64,000 nt of DNA from Woeseia oceani (GCF_001677435.1 NZ_CP016268.1:1229001-1293000); one strand, 5' to 3'. Counted from the stretch's first letter, positions 18,276 through 33,218 are shown. Translations and numbers: made by a program. Notes: a model not told the origin generated them from the letters alone.

Positions 18276-19487
18276 ATGCGGCGAGTAGTAATCACCGGAC
18301 TGGGTGTCGTTTCCTGCCTGGGCAGCACACGTGAAGCAGTGCTGGAATCGTTGCGCGCTGGCCGTTCGGGTATCAGTGCAAACGAAAAGTACAAGGAAAT
18401 GGGCTTGCGCAGCCAGATTGCCGGCAGCGTTGACCTGAATATCGAAGACCACATCGATCGCAAAGTGCGCCGCTTTATGGGTGACGCTGCTGCGTATTCG
18501 TACATTGCGATGCAGCAAGCCATAGACGATTCCGGTCTGAGTGATGCGCAGGTGTCGAACCCGCGTACCGGCCTCATCGCCGCGTCCGGTGGTGCTTCGA
18601 GCGCCAACATCGTGGCCAGCGCGGACACACTGCGGGCCAAGGGTGTGCGCAGAATCGGTCCTTACATGGTGCCGCGCACGATGGGCAGTACGGTTTCCGC
18701 CTGTCTTGCGACACCGTTCAAAATCAAGGGCGTTAACTATTCCATCACTTCGGCCTGCGCGACGAGTGCGCATTGCATTGGCGCAGCGATGGAGCAGATT
18801 CAGCTCGGCAAACAGGATGTCGTTTTCGCCGGTGGCGGCGAAGAAGAAGACTGGACACTGGCGAGCCTGTTCGACGCGATGGGCGCACTGTCCACCAAGT
18901 ACAACGATGCACCGGCGACGGCGTCGCGCCCTTACGACGAAACCCGCGATGGATTCGTGATCGCGGCAGGCGCCGGTATGGTGGTAGTCGAGTCACTGGA
19001 ACACGCCGAAGCCAGAGGTGCTGACATATACGCCGAGATTGTGGGCTACGGTGCCACCTCGGACGGTTACGACATGGTCGCGCCGTCAGGCGAGGGCGCT
19101 GTCCGCTGCATGCGCCTGGCGACTGACACGGTCGATGCGCCGATTGACTACATCAACACCCACGGTACCAGTACGCCGGTAGGTGATACCACGGAGCTGA
19201 AGGCCATTCGTGAAATCTTCGGTGAGCAAATTCCGCGCTTCTCCTCGAGCAAATCGATGTGCGGACATTCGCTGGGTGCGACCGGTGTTCAGGAGGCGAT
19301 CCATTGCCTGCTGATGCTCAAGAACGATTTCATCGCACCGTCTATCAACGTAGTCAATCGTGACCCGGAACTCGGTGACATGCCACTGGTAACCGAGTGT
19401 GTCGAGAATGCGGGCATCAAGACCGCCATGTCGAACAGTTTCGGCTTCGGCGGAACCAACGCCACGCTGGTGATGCAACGAAAGTAG
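18276..19487 (+). CDS. fabB: 3-oxoacyl-ACP synthase I
   Basis: FabB (403 residues) elongates cis-3-decenoyl-ACP and other acyl-ACPs, completing the FabA branch of unsaturated fatty acid synthesis. The thiolase-fold catalytic triad is visible: Cys161 in SACATSAHC, His296 in [11 protein letters not shown] and His331 in CGHSLGATG. The KS I rather than FabF assignment rests on the direct linkage to fabA and the [17 protein letters not shown] segment. Translation starts at ATG 18276, 9 bp after fabA. The C-terminus [13 protein letters not shown] is standard. Confidence 0.95.
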   Translation: MRRVVITGLGVVSCLGSTREAVLESLRAGRSGISANEKYKEMGLRSQIAGSVDLNIEDHIDRKVRRFMGDAAAYSYIAMQQAIDDSGLSDAQVSNPRTGLIAASGGASSANIVASADTLRAKGVRRIGPYMVPRTMGSTVSACLATPFKIKGVNYSITSACATSAHCIGAAMEQIQLGKQDVVFAGGGEEEDWTLASLFDAMGALSTKYNDAPATASRPYDETRDGFVIAAGAGMVVVESLEHAEARGADIYAEIVGYGATSDGYDMVAPSGEGAVRCMRLATDTVDAPIDYINTHGTSTPVGDTTELKAIREIFGEQIPRFSSSKSMCGHSLGATGVQEAIHCLLMLKNDFIAPSINVVNRDPELGDMPLVTECVENAGIKTAMSNSFGFGGTNATLVMQRK

Positions 19488-19560
19488 GCGGCAACAATAA
19501 CAGGACGACCTGAGTCCGATAGATGAAGCGGCGCAATCGGCGTCGCCAACTGCGAGAACT

Positions 19561-20406
19561 ATGGAAACGATCAGCGAACACGCATGTTATGGCGGCAAAG
19601 TTGGTTTTTACCGCCACGAATCCAGGGTTAACAGCTGCCGCATGCAGTTTTCCGTTTTTACGCCCTCGCAAGCGAAGAAGGCGCCAGTACCTGTCATCAC
19701 CTATCTGGCCGGGCTGACCTGCACGGAAGAAACGTTCATGGTCAAAGGCGGCGCGCAACGTGTCGCCGATGAACTGGGACTGATGTTGGTGGCGGTTGAC
19801 ACCAGCCCGCGCGGCGAAAGTGTCCCTGATGACGCGCAACAGGCATATGACATGGGCCTCGGTGCCGGCTTTTACCTGAACGCGACCCAGGCGCCGTGGA
19901 ATCATCACTACCATATGTACGACTACGTAACCCGCGAGTTGCCGGCGTTGTTGTTCAATGAATTTCGCGGCGATCCGACCCGGCAAGGGATATTCGGCCA
20001 CTCGATGGGTGGTCACGGTGCGTTGACGATCGGGCTGCGGAATCCGCAGGTCTACCGTTCGATCTCGGCCTTCGCGCCGATTTGCAGCCCGATGAACTGC
20101 CCCTGGGGTCACAAGGCACTGGCTTACTACCTCGGCGAAGACCAGGATGCCTGGCGCGACTATGACGCGACCGAGATCGTCAAGAATCTGCACGAAGTTC
20201 CGAAGCATGCTTTGCTGGTCGATCAGGGCATGGCCGATCAGTTTCTTGCCACAGAACTGAATCCGGACCTGTTCGAGGCGGCCTGCGAGGCGCGCGGGGT
20301 GAAGCTGGAACTGCGCCGCCATGACGGTTTCGATCACGGCTATTACTTTATTTCCACGTTTATGGAAGATCATTTGCGGCATCACGCACGGATACTGAGC
20401 GCCTGA
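19561..20406 (+). CDS. fghA: S-formylglutathione hydrolase
   Basis: A 281-residue esterase-D-family alpha/beta hydrolase that cleaves S-formylglutathione to formate and glutathione, the last step of glutathione-dependent formaldehyde detoxification. The nucleophile is Ser148 in FGHSMGGHGA. The oxyanion and substrate segment TYLAGLTCTEETF (about 47-59), the PWNHHYHMYDYV stretch, and the catalytic His in GFDHGYY near the C-terminus are all typical. The usual partner, class III alcohol dehydrogenase (frmA/adhC), is not in the window. It lies 73 bp after fabB and just before a TauE-like permease. Confidence 0.92.
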   Translation: METISEHACYGGKVGFYRHESRVNSCRMQFSVFTPSQAKKAPVPVITYLAGLTCTEETFMVKGGAQRVADELGLMLVAVDTSPRGESVPDDAQQAYDMGLGAGFYLNATQAPWNHHYHMYDYVTRELPALLFNEFRGDPTRQGIFGHSMGGHGALTIGLRNPQVYRSISAFAPICSPMNCPWGHKALAYYLGEDQDAWRDYDATEIVKNLHEVPKHALLVDQGMADQFLATELNPDLFEAACEARGVKLELRRHDGFDHGYYFISTFMEDHLRHHARILSA

Positions 20407-20422
20407 TACGGCGCCGTCGTCC

Positions 20423-21232
20423 ATGAACGAGTTACTGCTGCTGGCGCTGGCAATGCTCGCGACAGGCGCAGTTGGCGGTGTCCTCGCGGGCTTGTTTGGG
20501 ATTGGTGGCGGCATCGTTATCGTCCCCGCGCTCGATGCCGCTTTATCGGCTGTCGGCACTGACCCAGCCATTCGCATGCACGTCGCTGTCGCGACATCGC
20601 TGGCGACCATTATCCCTACCTCCATTGCGTCTTCGCGGGCGCACCATCGGCGACAGTCCGTGGACCATGCACTGGTGCGACGCTGGGCGGTATTCGTGTT
20701 GCTGGGTGCCATTGCCGGTGCGTGGTTGGCGTCCCGTTTGCACAGCAATGTACTGGCCGCCGTGTTCGCTGTATTTGCGTTGTTGATTGCAATCAAGTTG
20801 CTGCTGCCTCTGGATGGCAGGACGTTGGCCAACGACGTGCCACGCAATGTTTTTATCACCGCAGTCCCGTTTTCCATCGGTGGCATATCGAGCATGATGG
20901 GTATCGGCGGCGGCACGCTGAGCGTTGCTGCGCTGACGCTGCTTAATCAGCCGATACACCGGGCGGTGGGGACGGCGGCGCTGTTTGGCCTCGTCATCAG
21001 CTTGCCCGGTACGCTGGGGTTTGTTGCTACCGGAATTGGCGACCCGCGTTTGCCGGTTGGCAGTCTGGGCTATGTCAATCTCATCGGTTTTGCATTAATC
21101 GCGCCGACGACAGTGTTGCTGGCACCGGCCGGTGCCGCACTGGCGCATCGCTTGTCGCAACGGCAGCTTAGCCTGATGTTCGGCGGCTTTTTGTTACTCG
21201 TATCCATACGCATGCTTAGTCGCGCGTTTTAA
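20423..21232 (+). CDS. TauE/SafE-family sulfite/anion exporter-like permease
   Basis: A 269-residue integral membrane protein of the TSUP (TauE/SafE) family, with about eight hydrophobic helices arranged as two homologous halves. The glycine-rich motif GLFGIGGGIVIVPAL lies near residue 25, and its repeat SMMGIGGGTLSVAALTLL near 160, which is the family signature. Members export sulfite, sulfoacetate or other organosulfur anions; the substrate here is unknown. It begins 16 bp after fghA and 10 bp before the APC permease, so it may belong to either transcription unit. Confidence 0.85.
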   Translation: MNELLLLALAMLATGAVGGVLAGLFGIGGGIVIVPALDAALSAVGTDPAIRMHVAVATSLATIIPTSIASSRAHHRRQSVDHALVRRWAVFVLLGAIAGAWLASRLHSNVLAAVFAVFALLIAIKLLLPLDGRTLANDVPRNVFITAVPFSIGGISSMMGIGGGTLSVAALTLLNQPIHRAVGTAALFGLVISLPGTLGFVATGIGDPRLPVGSLGYVNLIGFALIAPTTVLLAPAGAALAHRLSQRQLSLMFGGFLLLVSIRMLSRAF

Positions 21233-21242
21233 GGTCTCGCCT

Positions 21243-22601
21243 ATGACACTGAAACGGAAGCTGGGGCTCTCAACCGTGCTGGCCGTGGTCATGGGCGACA
21301 TGATTGGCTCCGGCATTTTTTTCACGCCGGGCGAACTGGCGGCCGTCGCGACCGCTGAATGGCAGGTGTACTTTTTCTGGGCACTGTGTGGGTTCATCAC
21401 GCTTTGCGGCGCACTGACGCTGGCAGAACTTGCCTCTTTGTTACCGCGTGCCGGCGTTGCCTACCATGCACTGACAGAAGGCTTTGGTCCGTTCGCGGGA
21501 TTCATGCAGGCCTGGATCATGGTGCTGGTGAGTGGCCCCGGAGCCATTGCCGGTGTCGCGATCTTATTCGGTGAATTCGGCAGCGATGCGCTGGGCTGGC
21601 AAGTGGAGAATGCGCCGTTGTACCTGGCTGCGACCGGCATTGGCCTGTTTGCGATCATCAATATCCGCGGCGTTGAATGGGGTGGCGGTGCACAGATTGT
21701 CGTAACCGCCGTCAAGGTGACCGGCTTGCTGGCGCTGGTGGCAGGTGCTCTGTTTCTGGCTGAACCGGTAGCCGGCACCGCCGAAGTCGATGTGCCTGCC
21801 AGCACCGGGAACGGTCTGCTGGATTTCCTGCGTTTCGCAGGAGTCGGCGTGTCCATCGTGTTGTTCACCTACGATGGCTGGATCGATGCATCGCACGTGG
21901 CCGGAGAAGTACGCAACCCGGATCGCAATTTCCCGCTCGCCCTGGGGGTTGGCGTCCTGCTTATTACGGGTATTTACCTGGCCGTCAATGTCGCGTGGCT
22001 GTCGGTTGTGCCGTTAGCTGAAATGCGTGCGGAGCCGCAGGCGGTCGCCGCGAAAGTGGCGGTCGCCGCGTTCGGCGCCGGTGGCGCGACATGGCTTATC
22101 TACCTGATAGGCATTTCGATCTTCGGTGCACTCGGTGGCCTGATTCTGACCCTGCCACGGCTTTACTACGCGGCGGCGTCCGAATACCAGCCTCTGGCAC
22201 GCAACACGCCGGCCGCACCGTTTTTCAATGCCCTCGCTTATTTGTCGCCCGGCAGCGCCGTGCCCACCGGCGCGATTCTGACAGCTTGCGGCATCTCCAT
22301 TGCGGCGTTGTTTTTCTTCGGTTCGTTCGCCCGTATCGTGACCTTTTTCGTTGTGCCGTTTCAGTTCATTAATATCCTGATGGTCGCATCGATCTTTCGT
22401 TTGCGGCCGCGATTGTCGACGTCCGGGCAATGGCGCTTACCCCTGTATCCATGGCCGCCGCTGATATTCATGCTGGTCATGACGTTGTTTCTGATCGCGG
22501 CATTGGTGTTCAATCCGCTGGACAGTTTGATCGGCGTTGGTCTCACACTAATCGGAGTGCCGGTCTACCGCATGCTGGCACGTCGCAGGGATGTCGTATG
22601 A
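21243..22601 (+). CDS. APC-superfamily amino acid/amine permease
   Basis: A 452-residue permease with about 12 transmembrane helices. The first helix contains the unwound substrate-binding motif GDMIGSGIFFTPGELA, typical of LAT/APC-type amino-acid transporters. It overlaps the following BtpA-like gene by ATGA and is followed by a PfkB kinase, forming a tight three-gene operon. The fructoselysine/psicoselysine permease FrlA belongs to the same superfamily and is also linked to a PfkB-type kinase, so import of a glycated or sugar-linked amine is conceivable. The sequence alone does not show the substrate. Confidence 0.85.
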   Translation: MTLKRKLGLSTVLAVVMGDMIGSGIFFTPGELAAVATAEWQVYFFWALCGFITLCGALTLAELASLLPRAGVAYHALTEGFGPFAGFMQAWIMVLVSGPGAIAGVAILFGEFGSDALGWQVENAPLYLAATGIGLFAIINIRGVEWGGGAQIVVTAVKVTGLLALVAGALFLAEPVAGTAEVDVPASTGNGLLDFLRFAGVGVSIVLFTYDGWIDASHVAGEVRNPDRNFPLALGVGVLLITGIYLAVNVAWLSVVPLAEMRAEPQAVAAKVAVAAFGAGGATWLIYLIGISIFGALGGLILTLPRLYYAAASEYQPLARNTPAAPFFNALAYLSPGSAVPTGAILTACGISIAALFFFGSFARIVTFFVVPFQFINILMVASIFRLRPRLSTSGQWRLPLYPWPPLIFMLVMTLFLIAALVFNPLDSLIGVGLTLIGVPVYRMLARRRDVV

Positions 22602-23404
22602 CGCTTTTTCGCAATCGCTTTGGGGCAGGCAAGATCATCATCGGTGTCTGCCATTTGCCACCGTTGCCGGACTACCCTGAATCGCCGGGCATCGAGGCCA
22701 TTTGTCGGCACGCCCGTGACGACATGGTGGCAATGAAGCAAGCCGGATTGCACGGCATCCTGCTTGAGAATGAAGGTGACAAACCGCACAAGGTCAAAGC
22801 GGGCGCTACAACGATCGACGCCATGACAGCGGTGAGCAAGTCGACGATCGCCCACGCGGCCGGGTTTGCGGTTGGTGCGGAAATACTGCTGAACGATCCG
22901 CTGGCCTCCCTCGAAGTTGCGGCCCGCTCAGGTGCGGGCTTTATACGAACCGACTACTTCGTTGATCGCATGTCACGGCCGGTGTACGGCGAATTCGAAA
23001 TATTCCCGGAGAAAATTCTCCAGCACCGCAAAACATTGGGGGCGACGGATATCCTGATACTCGCCGATATCCAGGTGAAATACGCGACGATGCTGCAGCC
23101 GCGTCCGCTACGGGAGTCGGCAGTTGAAGCCGCGTTACGCGGTGCCGATGCCGTTGTCGTTAGCGGTGATGCGACCGGAGATGCACCGCTCATCGAGCAC
23201 CTGCAGGCAGCACGAGCGGGTATTCAGGCGGCGGGTTGCGATATTCCGGTATTGATCGGCAGTGGATTGTCGCCGGCAAATGCCGCAATGCTGCTGGCCG
23301 AATGCGATGGGGCAATCGTTGGCTCGTCATTGATGCAGGCGGGCAAGGTGGATTCGCGATTCGCACACGATCTCATGCAAGCGGTTCGTGACGAACGGCA
23401 ATGA
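22598..23404 (+). CDS. BtpA/SgcQ-family TIM-barrel protein
   Basis: A 268-residue protein of the BtpA/SgcQ family. The start ATG overlaps the permease stop (ATGA). Family blocks visible: IIGVCHLPPLPDYPES at the N-terminus, GLHGILLENEGDKPH (about 48-62), AEILLNDPLASLEVA, FIRTDYFVD, ADIQVKYATMLQPRPL and VVVSGDATGD, ending with a phosphate-binding-like SGLSPANAAML and GAIVGSSLMQAG. The alternating beta/alpha pattern suggests a TIM barrel with a C-terminal phosphate-binding site. The family has no well-established reaction; BtpA was linked to photosystem I stability in cyanobacteria. Here it is sandwiched between a permease and a sugar kinase, so action on a phosphorylated sugar derivative is inferred. 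Confidence 0.8.
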   Translation: MTLFRNRFGAGKIIIGVCHLPPLPDYPESPGIEAICRHARDDMVAMKQAGLHGILLENEGDKPHKVKAGATTIDAMTAVSKSTIAHAAGFAVGAEILLNDPLASLEVAARSGAGFIRTDYFVDRMSRPVYGEFEIFPEKILQHRKTLGATDILILADIQVKYATMLQPRPLRESAVEAALRGADAVVVSGDATGDAPLIEHLQAARAGIQAAGCDIPVLIGSGLSPANAAMLLAECDGAIVGSSLMQAGKVDSRFAHDLMQAVRDERQ

Positions 23405-24210
23405 ACATACTGTGCGTTGGCGACTGTGGTGTCGATATCTATCTGCCTGAACTTGAGCGTCGGCCTGGCGGCATTACTCTGAATGTTGCGCTGGCAGCGC
23501 GACGCTGGTTTCCAGCGACTGATCGAATTCATATTGCTGCACCACTCGGCACGGATGAAGCAGCGGATATTGTCAGGGCCCGGTTGGCCGGCAGCGGCAT
23601 AACGACCGAGTTCTTGTTGCGAACCGGGGCAACACCCATTCAGGAAATCGAGGTCGACGAGGCCGGAGAGCGCCACTTTCGTGGCTACCATGTCGGCGTA
23701 CTTCGTGACTATCGAGCGGCCGATATCGATTCCGGCTTGCTCGCGAGTGCTGATCTTCTGATCACCCCGGTCTTTGAACAAAACCGCGACAGCTTTCTGT
23801 CAGTGATCCGTGCCGATACCAGCGCCACCCGGGCCGTGGACTTTGCCGACTTCGCCGTTCATCAGGATTTCGCTTTTCTCGAATCGGTGATTGATCGGGT
23901 TGACGTAGGGTTCTTCGCCTTGTCACCCGAACAGGACGAGGTCATCGCCCAACTCGGAACTATGGCCAGCGCGCACCGGGGTACCTTTGTTGTTACGTTG
24001 GGTGCGCATGGCAGCCTGGCCTTCGACGGCGCACAGGTCTGGCGTTGCCAGGCCCGGCCGGTCAGTAAAGTCGTCGACACCACGGGTGCCGGAGATGCTT
24101 TCACGGCCGGTTTTCTGGCTCGATACCTGTACGGGCGGGACTCGCAGGCGGCATTGGTTTCCGCTACGAATGCGGCCTGCGAGGCATTGGCCAGAAAGGG
24201 CGGCAATTGA
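23401..24210 (+). CDS. PfkB-family carbohydrate kinase, fructoselysine-6-kinase-like
   Basis: A 269-residue ribokinase-fold kinase. It lacks the long N-terminus of ribokinase and opens with LCVGDCGVDIYLP, then RPGGITLNVALAARR. The ATP/anion-hole motif DTTGAGDAFTAGFL is intact, with catalytic base Asp232. Length and the opening GD..VDIY-GG..NVA pattern resemble fructoselysine 6-kinase FrlD, but a full alignment would be required. The start overlaps the BtpA-like stop (ATGA), so the proteins are translationally coupled. It probably phosphorylates the compound brought in by the APC permease. Confidence 0.8.
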   Translation: MNILCVGDCGVDIYLPELERRPGGITLNVALAARRWFPATDRIHIAAPLGTDEAADIVRARLAGSGITTEFLLRTGATPIQEIEVDEAGERHFRGYHVGVLRDYRAADIDSGLLASADLLITPVFEQNRDSFLSVIRADTSATRAVDFADFAVHQDFAFLESVIDRVDVGFFALSPEQDEVIAQLGTMASAHRGTFVVTLGAHGSLAFDGAQVWRCQARPVSKVVDTTGAGDAFTAGFLARYLYGRDSQAALVSATNAACEALARKGGN

Positions 24211-24262
24211 TGCTGAGGTAAAGCCATTGTGATACTCAGGGCCAGGTGCAGAAGTGCTGCTG

Positions 24263-24326
24263 TTTGTACAAATACTTATGGCCCGGACGACGCGCAAAGT
24301 GGTTCGATGTAGAGTTGGCAGCCAAC
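24263..24326. promoter_or_regulatory. palindromes upstream of the hybrid histidine kinase
   Basis: Two perfect short palindromes sit 22-85 bp before the kinase GTG: TTTGTACAAA (24263-24272) and GTTGGC-A-GCCAAC (24314-24326). Either could be a protein-binding site; no known consensus was recognised. Confidence 0.35.
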
Positions 24327-24347
24327 CAGTGAAAGCAGGACAGTAAC

Positions 24348-26243
24348 GTGAAAAATGTACCGCGCGTAGTGGCCAAGTTGTTGGAGACAACCACCGACGC
24401 ATTGCTCATCGTCAATAGCAGCGGCGAAATCGTGTTTGTTAATTCGGTGGCGTCACGTTTGTTTGGCTATACCAGCGACGAATTGATTGGCGAAGCAATC
24501 GAAGTACTCATCCCGCACAGTCTGTGCAAACGACACGAAAGGGACCGGCAACGGTATCGCGGCGCGCCGCATTCCCGGCCTTTGGTGTCAGGCCTCAGTC
24601 TGCAAGGGCAACGCAAGAATGGTGAGATCTTCGATGCTGAAGTGTCGTTGACACCGGTGGACAACGACGGTGAGGCACTGGTTGCCAGTATCGTTCGGGA
24701 TACCAGCCAAGGCGATGAGTCCGAGGCCTATTTCCGGCATCTCTTAAAGGCGGCGCCGGATGCGATGATTATCGTTGATGAGAATGGCCTGATCGCGATA
24801 GCCAATGATCAGTCTGAGAGAATGTTTGGGTACCCGCATGATGACTTGATTGGCAAGTCGATTGAGACATTGCTTCCAACTAGTGTCCGCGAGCGGCACG
24901 TTAATCACCGCAACCGGTTTTTGCGTGACCCGCGATTACGGCCAATGGGCAGCGGAATGGAGCTCTATGCGCGACGCGCTGATGGGTTCGAATTCCCGGT
25001 TGAAATAAGTTTGAGCCCGATAGAGTCCGCCAGTGGCAAGTTCGTATCCAGCGTTATTCGTGATGTCACCGAACGGCGAGAAATGGAACGGGACCTGATT
25101 GCAGCACGTCAGGAGGCAGAACGCGCGCACAAGGCGAATACGGCATTTCTTGCTGCGGCGAGTCACGATCTTCGCCAGCCGGTGCAAGCCTTGAGTCTGT
25201 TGACCGGTGCGTTGCAACGCACCGTTAAAGATGAGCTGGCATTGGAGATGATTGACAGCCAAATGCATTCGCTGGATGCGATGACCAATCTTCTTAATTC
25301 CCTGCTCGATATCAGTCGGCTGGATTCAGGTGCGATAAAGCCGGAAATTGAAGAGTTCCCATTGCAAAGGCTCATTGACCGGCTGGCCGCGGAGTTTACT
25401 CGTCAGGCTCGACAGAAAGGCCTGACTTTCATTGCGACGCCAAGTACCGCTATCGTCCGCAGCGACCCGAATCTGCTGGGCGAGATCGTGCAGAATTTTG
25501 TCTCCAATGCCGTGCGCTACACCAACGTCGGCGAAGTGCAGCTTGACTGTCGTGTGGACGGCACCGATCTTCTGGTAGATGTCATCGACAGTGGAATCGG
25601 CATTGCACCGGAACACTACGATGACATCTTTCGTGAGTTTCACCAGTTACGTGTGGATGCACCGTCCAATGAAGGCTTTGGGCTTGGGCTGGCAATCGTT
25701 CGTCGTCTGGCCGATTTGCTTGGGCATGCCGTGAGTGTGACCTCGGAGCAGGGCGTAGGTTCACGGTTTTCTGTCAGGGTGCCCCTCGCGTCCAATGCAT
25801 CATCCGGTGAGTCAGGTAACCACCGAGACGCAGACGACGGACAAGCCCCCCCGTCTCGGGCACTGGTCATGTTGATCGAAGATGATCGACGTGTGTCGGC
25901 AGCCTGGTCGATGTTGCTGCGCGCAGAAGGATACCGGGTCGTGGAAGTAGATAGTGCTGGTGCAGCGGAGAAGGTTGCTGCAGAACTGGATGAGACGCCC
26001 GCTCTTATCATTTCCGACTATCACCTGTTGCACGAGACAACCGGTGTACAAGCGGTGGGTGCTGTGCGCAAAATCTTCGCAACGGAGCTGCCAGCGATCA
26101 TTGTCAGTGGTGATACGTCCAAGGTCGTGGATGACGCACGCAGCATCAGCAACAGCGTGTTATTGAGCAAGCCCGTGAACACTGATGCTTTGCTGGACCT
26201 GGCCCGCCAGGTTGTGCATAGCGGACGCGTCTCTGCTGATTGA
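24348..26243 (+). CDS. PAS-PAS hybrid histidine kinase with receiver domain
   Basis: A 631-residue soluble sensor. PAS1 spans about residues 8-120 (ALLIVNSSGEIVFVN, LFGYTSDELIG), PAS2 about 130-245. The HisKA phospho-acceptor is His273 in ASHDLRQPVQ; the ATPase domain has the N box (QNFVSNAVRYTN), G1 (DSGIGIAPEHYDD) and G2 (GFGLGLAIV). A C-terminal receiver starts at about 506 with EDD at 511-513, phospho-Asp557 (SDYHL) and a late Lys (LSKPVN). No membrane segment. The GTG start follows AGGA. Its place directly upstream of the TonB-receptor/nirS operon suggests it controls that unit, perhaps with the FixJ-type regulator at 33.6 kb. Confidence 0.9.
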   Translation: MKNVPRVVAKLLETTTDALLIVNSSGEIVFVNSVASRLFGYTSDELIGEAIEVLIPHSLCKRHERDRQRYRGAPHSRPLVSGLSLQGQRKNGEIFDAEVSLTPVDNDGEALVASIVRDTSQGDESEAYFRHLLKAAPDAMIIVDENGLIAIANDQSERMFGYPHDDLIGKSIETLLPTSVRERHVNHRNRFLRDPRLRPMGSGMELYARRADGFEFPVEISLSPIESASGKFVSSVIRDVTERREMERDLIAARQEAERAHKANTAFLAAASHDLRQPVQALSLLTGALQRTVKDELALEMIDSQMHSLDAMTNLLNSLLDISRLDSGAIKPEIEEFPLQRLIDRLAAEFTRQARQKGLTFIATPSTAIVRSDPNLLGEIVQNFVSNAVRYTNVGEVQLDCRVDGTDLLVDVIDSGIGIAPEHYDDIFREFHQLRVDAPSNEGFGLGLAIVRRLADLLGHAVSVTSEQGVGSRFSVRVPLASNASSGESGNHRDADDGQAPPSRALVMLIEDDRRVSAAWSMLLRAEGYRVVEVDSAGAAEKVAAELDETPALIISDYHLLHETTGVQAVGAVRKIFATELPAIIVSGDTSKVVDDARSISNSVLLSKPVNTDALLDLARQVVHSGRVSAD

Positions 26244-26250
26244 CGCAACC

Positions 26251-26272
26251 CTATACGTGTAGCTACGTATAG
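26251..26272. promoter_or_regulatory. perfect inverted repeat upstream of the receptor-nirS operon
   Basis: CTATACGT-N6-ACGTATAG is a perfect 8-bp inverted repeat, 60 bp before the TonB receptor start and just after the kinase stop. Position and symmetry fit an activator or repressor site for the receptor-nirS-porin operon; a LuxR/FixJ-type dimer is one candidate. Confidence 0.6.
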
Positions 26273-26332
26273 TCTGCCTCGCTGCCTCTGGCACTGTATG
26301 CCTATCGACTGTCGAGCGGCATGGGGGGTTCA

Positions 26333-31975
<5,643 letters not shown>

Positions 31976-32000
31976 GCGGGTTGCGTTGAGTCGCGTCGCT

Positions 32001-32022
32001 CTGTTCGGCCAATTCCGAACAG
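32001..32022. terminator. hairpin between convergent porin and universal stress genes
   Basis: CTGTTCGG-CCAATT-CCGAACAG is a perfect 8-bp stem in the 70-bp gap between two convergent genes. It lacks a T tract, so a bidirectional terminator is likely but not certain. Confidence 0.55.
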
Positions 32023-32045
32023 GCATGAACCGCCTGCCGCGAGCT

Positions 32046-33014
32046 TCAGCTGGCCTCTTCTCTGCTTTGCAGGACATCGTCCGGCGTATGGAACCAGTCC
32101 GGTTTAACAACCAGCAAATCGCAGGGCAGGTGATCCATTGTTCGTTCGGCCGTGGCACCGATAAACAAGCGCTTCCAGCGGTTACGGGCTACCGCACCCA
32201 TGACGACCAGATCGGCTTTATGTTCGGTTGCTAAAGCGGGCAGTTCTTCATGCGTCCGTCCTTGCACCAGGTGCGCATGGTCATCGCCTATACCGTGGTA
32301 GTTGGTGACCTCGTGAAAACGTTTGCCGTGTTGCTCGCGCATCTGCTTGTCGATCTCATCCATAGGAAGTGATACTGGCAGGTAAGAGTTGGCTGTTGCG
32401 GTGGCAACGGCGATGCGTGGGTCATAAGCGTGGAATGCACGAACGTCGCCATTGCAGCGATCTGCCAGCAAGCGACTGATGACCATGATCTCATCATCAA
32501 GTGCGGCCGGTTTGTCGTTCTCATTCATTGGATCGATCGCGGCAATGATCACGGGTTTATCGGCAAACGGCCGGGGTTTGACCAGCCACAATGGCGCCTT
32601 GCAAAGCCGCATGAGCTGCCAGTCTGTGTTGCTCAACAGGACGCGCTGTGCGAGAGAATGGTAGTGAGTGTCTTTCACTATGATTTCTGCTTTGCTTTCC
32701 TCAGCATAGCGCACGATACCTTCGTGTAACGGGTGATCCCAGGCAGCATTGACGGTAACGGTCAACTCTTTGTCGCGCAGCGGTTTGGCCAGTTTTTCCA
32801 GGCGCTGCAATTGGTCGTCGATGACTTCCTTGCGCGCCTTGCGCAATGATCGGGAATCGAAAAAGCGGTCGCCGCTCAGATATTCGTTGTAGTAGCAAAC
32901 GAACAGATCAAGCTCGGCTTTGTTACAGCCGGCAAGCCAGGCCGCTCTAGCAAGCGCTGGTTGTTCAGCGCTCGTAGGGTCGATGACGCACAGGACCCGC
33001 GAAATGTTCTTCAT
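32046..33014 (-). CDS. universal stress protein, UspE-type tandem domains
   Basis: A 322-residue cytoplasmic protein with two Usp domains. The first begins ISRVLCVIDPTSAEQPALARAA, with the strand-helix segment AEIIVKDTHYHSLAQRVL (about 115-132). The second half begins near VIIAAIDPMNENDK and ends HKADLVVMGAVARNRWKRLFIGATAERTMDHLPCDLLVVK, the classic Usp nucleotide-binding tail. ATG 33014 was chosen because GGAGG lies 7 bp ahead. Tandem-domain Usp proteins often sit next to cbb3 oxidase and FixK/FixJ-type genes and respond to oxygen limitation, which matches this neighbourhood. It converges on the porin gene. Confidence 0.88.
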   Translation of the reverse strand: MKNISRVLCVIDPTSAEQPALARAAWLAGCNKAELDLFVCYYNEYLSGDRFFDSRSLRKARKEVIDDQLQRLEKLAKPLRDKELTVTVNAAWDHPLHEGIVRYAEESKAEIIVKDTHYHSLAQRVLLSNTDWQLMRLCKAPLWLVKPRPFADKPVIIAAIDPMNENDKPAALDDEIMVISRLLADRCNGDVRAFHAYDPRIAVATATANSYLPVSLPMDEIDKQMREQHGKRFHEVTNYHGIGDDHAHLVQGRTHEELPALATEHKADLVVMGAVARNRWKRLFIGATAERTMDHLPCDLLVVKPDWFHTPDDVLQSREEAS

Positions 33015-33044
33015 GCGAAAGCCTCCAAACAGCAAATAGTAGAG

Positions 33045-33059
33045 AGCCCGAATCGGGCT
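33045..33059. repeat. palindrome upstream of the universal stress gene
   Basis: AGCCCGA-A-TCGGGCT is a perfect palindrome 31 bp upstream of the minus-strand universal stress protein start. It may be a regulator site or a 5' UTR hairpin. Confidence 0.4.
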
Positions 33060-33218
33060 ACCTTCAAATTACCGCAGGGTGCTGCGTCGCCCAATAAGGC
33101 ATCGTGCCTAGATAATCGTGGTAACTACCTACTGCGCAGGGGTCGTGGAAAATACGCATGGTATGCAACAAACTGCAGCGTTCAAATGTCGTCTGCGAAA
33201 AGCGGGACGGAGCGCAAC

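Noticed and set aside
19417-20916. 499-codon minus-strand reading frame across fghA and the TauE-like gene
   Set aside because: It is opposite to two clear genes with intact active-site motifs, has low-complexity composition and no family features.
24348-24700. FixL-like haem-binding His (residue 75) in PAS1 of the hybrid kinase
   Set aside because: The His precedes the next Gly block by two residues more than in FixL, and PAS2 has Arg in the same place, so alignment does not support a haem-PAS sensor.
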